Below are positions 44,996 through 56,200 of a stretch of DNA of 64,000 nt, one piece after another. The notes below the pieces were generated by a model, which worked only from the letters and a program-made list of their open reading frames with translations, made no database searches and was not told the origin of the DNA. Position numbers and translations under genes: made by a program. Source of the DNA: Bugula neritina (taxonomy: Eukaryota > Bryozoa > Gymnolaemata > Cheilostomatida > Bugulidae); contig OZ037767.1 of the NCBI GenBank assembly GCA_964035545.1, forward strand, positions 13,139,301-13,203,300. Reading direction: 5' to 3'. Each line of letters opens with the position of its first letter. Within the stretch, counting starts at the first letter, position 1.

Positions 44996-46915
44996 TTACG
45001 TTGCACCTCTGTTCTTTTTGTCAGAGAAAAACTGTCGTACTGTAAACACTTGCACGAAAGCAGTGAATAATATGAACGCAAATTCTATACCACTTCTATA
45101 TAAAACGGCCTCGTTAAGGTTTTCGGCAAAGGTACGGCCCTGCGTCTCACGGAGTCTGTGGTGAGTCTGGTAGTCTGCAATCTTATTTAATGACTCGTGT
45201 ACACTCACAGCGGCTGATTCCATCTAAAAACAACCAATAAATTCATTCAACCTACTGTATATTGTTGCAAAGTATTACCACTCAAACTAAATTTAATGTA
45301 AAAACATAAATTAAATTAGGTCATTCTGTGTAAAGAATGATATCACCCCGCATGATATATATGCATATTTGTTTTTATTTGAATAATTTATAGAGGTTGG
45401 GAATTTTAGACAGCATGCCATTCAATTAAAGCCTCTTATTAAATGAAATTTGCTATATTATACATCTCCACTTTATATATACACTTGGGAAAACAAATGA
45501 AAATTCTTAAAAATATACAGTTTTCTTTGTAATCAGAGTGGTTACAGCTCTCATTGATCACCACATCTTAGGAGGCCAGCTTTTAATAGTTTTCAACATA
45601 TTTCAACAGAATCAGTGTTGTGAGAGTACAAATAGTTTCCAGCAATATAACAGCAACAGTGTTGTCAACGTACACGTGTTCAAGTCATATCAGTGTTGTC
45701 AGAGTACACATGCTCAAGTCATTCAAGGCTCACCATTGTCATAGTGTGCGCGTGCTCCATTCCAGGCTTGAGGGGCTTTTCCTCTCCAACTTCAAAGTCA
45801 AAATATATGACTTTATGTGTGAATGTTGAGAATTCATTGCTGAAGCAAAACTCATAAGTTCCAGCCACTAACGTAGTCCAGGCGAAGGAATCGTACTGCT
45901 TCTTAATATCTTTGTAAAGAGATTTACCATCTGGTGCTTTTATTTCCAGGTCACAGTCATAATTCCCACCTTCTATTACCTGTTAATCGAATACTCCATA
46001 GGTTTATGAGGAATAATTAAAATTCGTTGAAATCAATTATTGACACCACCAAACCCTAACACTAGCAATCTAACAAGTCATGCAAGAATTTTTTTCTTGG
46101 TACGTCAAGGTAAATATTAACACGTACAATTACGAAATTGGCACTGTAAAGGAACCAACAGTTGTCGTAGAAGTATAAGTGGCCCGAAGTGGTGGCAGTA
46201 ACGAACAAAGGCAGCGTACTTTTATAATCCTAATAATATCAGTAGACTAATACTAATACTATACTGTAGGAACACTAATACTCAATATCACCTGCTAGGT
46301 AACACTAATTAGTAATTACATTTACTGACCGTCATTACTACACTAACAGTGTTACTAGTCGTGACACTGAATCTGGTAGTTTATAATTATAGGGGTAGAG
46401 CAGAGCAACTAACGTGGATTGTTCGTGATTTGACATTTAAAATCATTACAGCCGTAAGTTTAATTAAAACACAAAGAACACAGAAACAAACCTAATTAAT
46501 AAATTCAGTTTTAATTTATAATCCTAATAGTAACCATAATTTAAATAATAATGAAGTCATATCACAACAATGAATAATGATTAATGAAACAAAATCTGAA
46601 CACAGAACAGTGTTCAACCTAAAACTAAAAGTGAATTTTAAATTCATCAACACTGTAAACATAATCATCAATGAAACAATAGGTAACTGAAAAACCTATT
46701 ATGAATGCCAAGTGACGTTAACTCAGACTGAGAGTCCCAAAGAGTGTGAGACTTGCCTGAAATTCTAAGTTCGTCTTCACTCCTTTCTCAATCTCCTCGT
46801 AAAAACACATTTTGTCATTATCTGGCAATTCGAACGTTAGCTGCCCTCCGCTTACAAATAATGGAAGACATAAAAGTATTGCCAGCATATTTTTTAGCAA
46901 CATGATAATACTCAT
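44996..46915 (-). CDS. TMED7: Transmembrane emp24 (p24) family cargo receptor, TMED7-like
   Basis: Three minus-strand exons join in phase 0: 46757-46915, 45734-45979 and 44996-45223, giving 210 aa. p24 proteins cycle between the ER and Golgi as COPI/COPII cargo receptors. A signal peptide (residues 1-23, [14 protein letters not shown] core) is followed by a GOLD domain with the family disulfide cysteines, [11 protein letters not shown] and [13 protein letters not shown], and the KKQYDSF block. Next come a coiled-coil stretch ([20 protein letters not shown]), one membrane segment (about 179-200) and the short cytosolic tail [13 protein letters not shown]. The tail keeps the COPII-binding FF motif and a dibasic pair, but the dibasic pair is not at the KKxx position. 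The FSTFTHK-x-x-YFDF signature favours the gamma (TMED3/7) subfamily. Intron 1 starts with GC, not GT. Confidence 0.94.
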
Positions 46916-47857
46916 ATGCTAATAGTAATATAGCATCATAAGATTATACTTTGATATTACTAAAACTACCGGTGTCAGTACTACTAAATCTAATTGTTAG
47001 TAGCCTCCAACATCATCATAACCGGAAGTATAAACAAACTCTACTTTAAAGCATTTGACACAATGAAGTGAGCAACGTATTTCAATTATTTTCTTTTAAA
47101 TGTTTAAGAACACTGGTTGTACAATTTTATTTTATTTAACAGCACATATTTTTTTAACAGTATTATTTTAAAAAATTTTGTTGAAACAATAATCGTTTGG
47201 TTACAGCTTTCAAAGGAGACAACTCCTAACATTTATATTATTTTAGTAAATCCAATAATCTATAACTCACTTTCCAAAAAATATCTGAAGTTTGAAGTTG
47301 CAAGCCTAATAAATATCATTAAATTGCTGTGGTGTTCATTTGCACCCATTGAGCATTTTGCTTTGTAAAACGGAAGACAGCCTTGTTGAAATTAATGGTA
47401 AAAGAATTTTTCATAGAAAATGTGCATTGGCATTACGATAACTAGGTAGAGATGCATCTTTCACATGAAATGCAACTAAATGCTAAATAGACACGACAAC
47501 TAATGATATTCAAATTTAAACCAACGTAAAGCAAAGATACCATTTAGCAATTATACGTTAGATTATAGCATGAACTTTAGAGAAAAATGGATAAAACTTA
47601 ACCCTGCATGTACGTGTGTTTCTGTTTTCATACCATAGAAAAATCACACAGAAACTATATTAATAAATATATAAAATGTAATTATTACATCATAGAGATA
47701 AAAATAATTTTCATATAATAAATATACAATGAGTATATATGCTTGATTTAATACTTAAAAATTCTCATATACAGTAAAAATATGTAGAGTTACATTCAGA
47801 TGTAGATAATTACGAGATTTGCAATATATTGGAGTTGCTTGCTCCGTATATCTTTGG
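46916..47857. other. Intergenic region between TMED and tectonic genes
   Basis: Both flanking genes are on the minus strand. This stretch is the TMED upstream region and the tectonic 3' flank. It is AT-rich and I see no gene or clear control element in it. Confidence 0.6.
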
Positions 47858-50832
47858 TTAGCCAATCAAGTAACCAATGAATATACAATATAAGATGAAG
47901 TGTGAAAGCAAGAGTTGCGAAGAGCTACTAGCAACATAGTAAGGTTTGAAGAAGTCGGCCTTGAGTTTAGACTTAGATACAGGTTTTTCAGCAATGGCCG
48001 CCTCAGCAGGAAGACTGTTATCTATAAAAGCTACGGAGGAGACAACCTCAAAATTCTGAGTCTTATCTTTATTTTGCCCATGACAGTACGGACCAACACA
48101 TGAAAAACTCATGCTGATTGGTTCAAGATAGAGTTTGGCCGCGACAATCATAGCCTGTGGATTAGCCAAGGATCCTACATTGACGTAAATAATATCGAGG
48201 TGCAACGAGACACCCACAGTTTGTTCAGATATTTCATCACTCACAATTTCCAGCTCAATCCAGTCACCTACTTTGGATGGAAGTGAGTTGCCAAACATCG
48301 CGATGTGTATTGGTTCAGTGGTGTCAAGGATACGCGAAGGGCCGAGCAGTGCTTGAATAACGTAAGCATTCAGCGAACTGCATTGATCTCCAAATTGATT
48401 TGAGCATTGATCTCCAAGGTTGTCTTTAGTCAGACGCAATGTGCACCCACTCCGGAAATCTTCACCAAAAACAATTGACTGTCTATTTAGAGAGTCTGTG
48501 AGACAATCTCCGTCAGCAGACGCTACTACCATGGACAGGTACTGCTGCCGATCTCCATTCAGACGTATGTAGTCACCCACTCTCTTGCCAGTTATTACGG
48601 GTTCACCCACTAAATAACCAGGGTTCCCACTTCTTCTGTATGGGACGGAGGAATCACCAGCCTCAACATATTGTATTGAGTACTTCTGCTCAACAGCAGT
48701 TAAAGTCCCTGGCAAATCTGTGATTACAATATTAGCCTCGACCCCCATAATCACACCAGCCTCGTGGGTCACCGTATATGCAACCTAAAAATATTGAACT
48801 TGATAACTCAAACTACACATTTCACAACATAACAAATATACGACAAATATTTCTATGTTTTTCTCAATATTTTCAAATTGAATTATAATTTTGTATTTCA
48901 TTTAGATATTAAAGTTTCAAGAAAGCAAATATTTGGTGACAGATTGTAAAAAAATCCCAACAAACATTGGGAAATATCTCAGAGGGCCATGGCTATGCAA
49001 TCTTAAAAGATATAATATTCATTACATAACATTGTTAATAGAGAAGTGCTGCCTGATTTGCCACAGCATTAATAGCATTTGCAGGCAGCCCTGTTTTTGC
49101 CATATATAGTGACCACTAAAGTCATACAAAACTGCAGTGGTTTTCTGAATTACAAATCAAAGTTATGGTAAATCAGAAAGTCACAACTCCAACATAGCAG
49201 TCGATTCATTACTAATAATACTAGTAATGAAGTTATTAGATAAATATTATTTATCTAATAACATGAATGCACATTGTAGAATGATCTGGAAGAAGTGCAT
49301 TACTTTATTTTTACCTCCTTAACAATGCCTATACAGAGTCCCAGTAGAGGAGAGTAAGTGGGGAACTGCGTGTCCCCCTTAACATCTACATCCACCACTG
49401 AGACATTGACAGCAGGATTGGTATCTGAATCTGGTCTCATCTTCACTTTCTAAAAACAACGCAGTACATTTTCCAAAACAAACAATTACAATACAGCAAA
49501 ATAATATATAAATTAAATAACAGCTGTATACCAATACTCCTAATAAGTATATAATACAGCACTCCCACTATATCTCATGGTTCCATTTCTTATGAAATTC
49601 CATAGGTCAAGACACGGGCTTAGACCTCCGTTTTGTGGCTTATGTATGTGTGCATAAGAACAAAATGGCTAAATTTATCAAATCTGCGAGTTAAATCTGG
49701 TATTCTACTATGTCACGAGTTGAGGTTTGAGAACCCACAACTTAGTGAGATACAGAGAGAGTACTGTAGTTGAACCAGCATGAGTTTTTAAACTTACAAC
49801 ATTCTGTAAATTTTGGCGAAGTTTTTCAGAGTCGAGATCAGCTAAAGTAGTGCAGACGACTTCCAAAGGAGCTATCAAGTTCCTCACGCAGCTGTCTTCT
49901 TCTGATATCAAGAACTTGGCTGGATTCATCTTGACGCAAGAGCTTGTGGCAGCAACGCTGGCCGGTATGTCCAGTGTGCTGACCCTGCCATTGTTTAGGG
50001 TGATTAGAAATTGTCCACTCTTGTAATAGTTGGTCTCATTTGTTGGCTCCAAAACTGTTGGTTTATACTGATAGCTGAACTTATTGCTTTGGGAAGACAC
50101 TAAGTAACTCTCAAATTCTGATTGGTTGCGAGCTACCGGCACACTTGTGTAATACTTTCGGCTTGGGTTTCGATCATTTGATATACAAAATATATTTGGG
50201 TTCTTCACTGCTTTCAAAGTCACATTATTATTTTCATAAACTCGGATATCATAAGAGCAAAGGCCAGTATTTGTTTCCTTCATCAAATGTTCATCATCAC
50301 ACGATGAGAAGATAACTCTATCGCTTGGAGAACAGTTTTCGTCACAGCAGCAGTTGATATCACAGATGTCCTGAGTGAGGTCACAAACACAAACTGCTAG
50401 ATCGATGTTTTCTGGTATATCGGCCTGAGCATCTAAAGGGGCCTGCGTTGGATCCTGGACTAGTATGAAAGGTTCTGTTGTGGTCGGTAGAAAACTTGTA
50501 TTGGTAATATCTGACAATATAAATGCAACCATCTTATTTCAGGATAAAGTGGAACAGATAAACTTTTTGAGTTTATTCAAAATTAAAAATATATATCTAC
50601 TCTCTATGCTCTAGGCAACAACTTACAAAACATGCAAAACAGTATAAAACTAATAAAATAAAATAAAATGTCATGTTTCCTACCCAAAATATTTTTTGCG
50701 GGATATGTTACTTAACCTACTTGATGTAGTGTTTAACCCAAGAGTTAAAGAAATGGTAGCAGACTGAGAGTTTATCTCCATGAGAAGAGTCACTAGTATT
50801 ACTAGTAATTCAATCAAATGAGCCAGTTCCAT
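47858..50832 (-). CDS. TCTN: Tectonic family protein (ciliary transition zone)
   Basis: Four minus-strand exons join in phase: 50721-50832, 49798-50510, 49315-49449 and 47858-48784, giving 628 aa. Tectonics sit at the ciliary transition zone in the MKS/B9 complex and are needed for ciliary membrane composition and Hedgehog signalling. Residues 1-24 form a signal peptide (MELAHLIELLVILVTLLMEI), followed by a Thr/Pro-rich segment. Then comes the diagnostic cysteine cluster at 78-108 (CVCDLTQDICDINCCCDENC). The long extracellular tectonic domain follows, with FGEDFRSGC and CTLRL-type motifs. The last about 20 residues are hydrophobic (LLLSHFILYCIFIGYLIG) and end the protein, so it is tail-anchored or GPI-processed. 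Paralogue (1, 2 or 3) is not certain from the sequence. The small first exon was placed by its signal peptide and matching phase 1. Confidence 0.92.
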
Positions 50833-53225
50833 ATTCTTTGTGAACTCTTTCTGTATAGAACTCTATCAAGATCAGCTGTAAATAAAATTGTAACGGTAAC
50901 TTTATAAAGTAAAAAATAAGTAACCAAATCAGAAAAAAAAATATTTAAATAATCGACGGAAATGAAATCTAAAGTTAAATGATGAAAAAGTACTATTCAA
51001 GTAAAAAGTGCTATCAAAAAATCAATGATGCAGATGTAGTAGAATACCAGTAACAATAACATTCTTATTCCACACTTCAAACGTATAACTTATAAGTTCT
51101 ATATTTGTTAGTTTTACAATCATTTACTATTTTATTTTAACTTTTACTCCATCTCCCCTCATAGGTTACCAGTATAATAATCAATGTGACGAAATTTTAT
51201 CAATTTACAAGTCAATTTGATAATCTCAGTATTACTAGTACTATTACTCTATTACTTAATGTTATTACTATTAGTATTACTGTAAGTGTAATCTATTACT
51301 ATTAGCATTAGTATTACCAAACGGGCAAAAGTGAAGGTGCTACAGTACCGGTATCGCTATGAGTATGCCTATTTTACCTTTTACACATTACACGACAGTT
51401 CATTGAGACTTGTACAGATAGAAAAATAGCCTGTAATCACTATGTGTTATTACAATCAATATCAAAATGCACATTCACATTGCGAATGACATATTTATTG
51501 GTGATAGCAGAAAGATCAAAATAGTCGAACTCTTGGTTGTTAACGATGCCAATATGGAGGCACGTCCGCTCTTTGCTACATGTCCAATAAAAAGTCAATT
51601 AAAGGGGTTTGGTTTAGATCTCTTTGTAGCTGATCACTTTACAGGTAAAGATTCGAACATTTACGACAAGAATACCTACTTGTTTTTTAGTTCGTAAAAA
51701 AGCCCGCAGCTTTTCAGCGAGTCCATTATTGTCAGCTGTTGTTGACAAGTTTATCATCTCAAAATATTAGGGGTATACTTTGATTTTTTAAAAAACAAAT
51801 TTAGATTAAACAATTAAATTTTTGTTTATTATATACTGAATTGTATATCATACAACATATTATTTATTTGATTATTTTTTAAATTGAAGAAAAATTATTT
51901 AAGTAAATTTTAATAAAACAATAAGTCGTTGCTACCTTGATTCAGATCCATAACAACTGTAGGCAACAACATTCCTCGGAAAGTCGCAATGTGATTTTGG
52001 ACAACTCTAATAGCCTAATAGTAATACAAACTAATAAAGGCTGCTCGGAGTTTTCACTCGCATTCAGCTTCTGTGTTTTAAAAGTTGGCCTGCTTACGAG
52101 AAGAAATACACTTTATCACATAAATTTAAAACGCAAAATGGTAATGTTTATGATATTGTTTTTAAAATCACCAAGGCGTACAAGAGCTGCGCTAGCCTCC
52201 ACCGCTACGACTAGTACTACTACTAGTAGTAGTAGTACTACTACTACTAGTACAGTACTACTACTAGTAGCAGTACTTCTCTAGTACTCATACAACTAAG
52301 TATAATACAAAGTTGAAAGTCTGATAGTAATAGTAATACTAATAGTCATACTCATAGTAATAGTAGTTATTAAAAGTAAACCATTGAGTTTGACTCAAAG
52401 TCAATCATTGAGTAAATGACTAAATCTACTAGTACTATGACATTGACTATCACTAAAAGTAAATAAGATTTAGTATTATTGTTTTGAGTGTCAGAGTAAG
52501 TGAGTAAGTCTGCCAAGTATATAATTTTTGAAATAATACCTTGAGTTGAAATTAATGATTTAAATGCAGTTTGAGTTTAGTTAATAATTAATTTAATAAT
52601 GAGGATATTTTCACAACATATATGATATATTGATATTCAAATATTGAATTTGATGTTAACGTACCACTACCACAATAGAAAAATAATGCTTTTAAATGTA
52701 ATTTTGATTTATTTTGTCAATTTCAGCATGAATATTGAGTGTTCTTGTTTGTTTTACACAACAGTTAGTATCATTGCTAGTTTTAACATTACTATCCAAC
52801 AGTTATTGTAATAGCTTCCTCTGTCAGCATCAACATTGCAGTTAGCTCAATTACATTAGTTTCGTAAAGTTGCTTTGCTAATTTAGGCTATTGTAACACT
52901 TCAACTTTCTCATTTACAAAATGCTCTTGCACCCTTTATCATTGATTCATCTTGCTTGTGTTCTTTTGCATTTTATGATTTCTAATCTCTGTAAGGAAAT
53001 GTAATGCTATAACATATTACTGCCTAAAGCGAATAAAATGTATTAGTATAAGTAAATGTAAATGCTGTTCAGCTCCATTACAGTTGTGATGATACTGATA
53101 ATGATAATCATCACAGCTGTAGTTATCATGTTCCTGATGATAATGATATGATATATTATATATAACATTGCGTTATTTCCTCTTACTTAATAATCCTTTG
53201 AAAAATTACACTTGATTTACACTAG
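50833..53225. other. Divergent intergenic region between tectonic and MNS1
   Basis: Promoters of both ciliary genes must lie here. I see simple repeats (ATTACTATTAGTATT at about 51225-51320, ACT trinucleotides at 52208-52285, hexamers to 52440) and one open frame around 51553-51640 that ends in ACAG|GTAAAG, which could be an exon of something. No X-box-like RFX motif was found by eye with confidence. Confidence 0.55.
52208..52285. repeat. ACT/AGT trinucleotide repeat with internal inversions
   Basis: ACTAGTACTACTACTAGTAG, then AGTAGTACTACTACTACTAG and similar. The tract switches strand several times, so it is built of nested palindromes centred on CTAG. Confidence 0.9.
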
Positions 53226-53228
53226 GCT

Positions 53229-56200
53229 ATGCTACGGAGAACTGGACATCAAACTCAGCAGGCTATGCAGCTGAAGAACAGGGAGATGGAAGAGGACCGC
53301 TTAGCCTCAATAAAGAAGTTGGAGAGGGAGGCATTGGTGTCCCGTGTTCTTGAAGATGATGACAGACTTGAAGAGAAACGGCTAACAAAGAGACTGATGA
53401 TGGAGCAGAGGGAGAGAGAGTTGGAAGATTCCATATTGAGAGTAGGTGGCTTAGCATCTACATGTGTCAAGTGTAGGTTATATGACTTGTGGTGAGAGAA
53501 TTTATGGCAGGGTTCTTTTCTGGTTATTCGTTCAATTTGATCGATTTTTCCAATAGTTCTAATACTTTCTTCTAGTAGTTCATTATTTTTTTCGATAAAA
53601 GATACAGTTTTTGAAAAATATGTGGCGTGTTTCAAATAGTTTTTACACGCACCTTCTTCTAATCACCATTTCAAGGTGTTGAACACACTCATGTCTGTAT
53701 TCAGGCGCAAAGAGACAGGCAAATCAGAGAGCAGCAAGCTGAGCAGGAAGAAAGATTAGCCACAGAACTTTCTAGATTGAAACACGAAGAAACACGGGAC
53801 GAGAAGATGAGGCAGCATATCAGAGAGACTAGTTTGGAGCTGAGAGAACTGGAGGCTAAACTGAAGGCTGGATACACGAACATGGAGAGACATGCACAGA
53901 TGGCTGAGAAAGAGGCTATTAAGTATGACCAGATGGTAAGTTCTACTTGGTTCTGTTATTAATAATGTATAAGGTAGATATACATACCAACAAAGTTATA
54001 TAAGTAGATTCTTAGAAAATATACCTAATTTAGCTGTTTTTCAATAAATAAGGTGTTCTGTTTATTTTATGTTTACTGTTTTGCTGTTATTATCGATAAG
54101 TGGTAGCAGTGGTGGTAACTCCTCTCCTGGGCAGTGTTGAAAGTAGCACTCAGTATTTTTCTGCTGGTGATTGATAACAGTTTTGGGGACCATGCACTTT
54201 GACTCATATTTTGCCTCAGCTGTTCTAGTTGATGGATGAACTGTCACAAGTTGTAGGTTTGTTATTGTGTAGGGACAGTATTTGTTGTTAATTCAACTGT
54301 GTGTATCATTTAGGCAAGAGATGCAGAAATAGCCAAGATGATGAAGGCGGAGTCAGAAAGAGCGAAAGAAGCAGACGTGATTAGAGAGAAAGAGCAGTAC
54401 CATGAGCGAGTGAGTGCACGTGATAACTTTTCAACTTTTAGAAACAGAAGTTAGAAATATAAGAAACGTTTTTGTGACAGATAAGATTTACTTTCAGTGA
54501 CTTTGAAACAACCTGCCTGACCAAGAGGTTAACTAGGAAAATCATCATATTCAAATGTTGTCTGGATTTATGTCATGTGATTGTATGTGTCTACATACTA
54601 GTATGTTCTATGTTGTCTAGTTTCACATCATCTAATTCTTTGTTGTGCTGTGGACGAGCATCTAGACTAGGCGTCTGAAATGTATTTTGTCTTCGTGTGT
54701 TTCAGGTGAGATACCAGCAACAGTTGGAGAGACAACTGGAGGAACAAGAGCTAAACAAGCAGAAGGCATACGAGGAGTTCTTGAAGGAGAAACTCATGAT
54801 TGATGAGATTGTCAGGAAGATTTACGAGGAAGATCTAAAGTGAGTTGTCGGCCGCTATACTCTCTGAGTTGTGTGCTCACTGTACTCTCTGAGTTGTATG
54901 CTCACTGTCCTCTCTGATTTATTTTTCTTGTCTATGGAATACCTAAAATTGACAGAGAAATAAACGAAGTCTAAAATAAACAACTAATGATATGGAAACA
55001 TATTATTTGGCATATGACAGAGGCTTGTTTTATTAATATGATTACACATTTTTGTTGTTGGAAGTTGATTGTATAATTGATTAATTCCTGCCTTCAATAA
55101 AAACATTTTCTTTCCTCTAGAGAGCGAGAGCTGCAGATGGAAAAAAGGCAGATGACTAGGAAATACATAGAAGAGTTCAAAACTGCGCAAGAGGAGTGGA
55201 AGAGGCGCGAGAAAGAGGCGATGGAAGAGGAGAACAGAAAGATTCTGGCCTTCGCCAACGTGCAGAAGGAGAGAGAAGAGGCACAGAAACAAGAGAAACA
55301 AGCTAGGTGGGTGGTCAAAATTCTTCTAACTATGAGTCACACGCTGCACTAGGAATTCTGTCCTCAATGCTGCAAGCAGTTAAACAGATGTAATTTCTCG
55401 ATGTAAGGTGTTCACATGGCGTTTTATAGGACATTGCATGCTAATTCATCACATATGGGCCAGTTGAGTACTGTGCAGTAACTATGTGTAAACTTTATAT
55501 ATAACACAAGAACTTTGTCTGATACTTCTAATGCTTTATTGTCTTAACTGTAAAACATCTAGCAATATTATAGCTTATCCAGGAGATCACTGGTTCTATA
55601 AAACTGTGACAGTGGTATTTATTTGTGTATGTTGATAAATGACGCAACTACTCTAAATAAGCATAAGCATAATAAGTGATTCACTAGCATAAAATTGTAT
55701 TCAAAAGCTGGCATCACAATAGTAAATATAAACATGTTTGCATATTAGCAAACACATATGATATTATAGTAAACACAACGATATATGTGATGTATTACAG
55801 GGAGGAGGCCCTGGCAAGAGTTCAAGAGGCGCTGGGCGAGGAGATCTACCGAGCTGAGAAAGAGAGAACCGAGATGGAGAGAGTGAGGGAGGAGTTGCAC
55901 TTGGAAGAGCAGGAAGAGGCTGCTAGACAAAAAGAAAAGGACGAATTTGGTCAGTTGACATTCGTTATTATAAAATAACTGTATAATGAAGTATTGAGTT
56001 ATAAAAATACTAATTTATGTATCTTATTTAATTCATCAATTTGATAAACTAATACTAGCCTTTTACTTAACTCTTCACGCTGATAACAGAAAGAGGTTTG
56101 TTTAAAAAAGTATTAGGGCGTTTGTAAACTGGCAGAGGATGTGTTTCCTTTAATGTTTTCTTATTCAACGTGAAAAATTTCTGTGAATCACCTAATTTTT

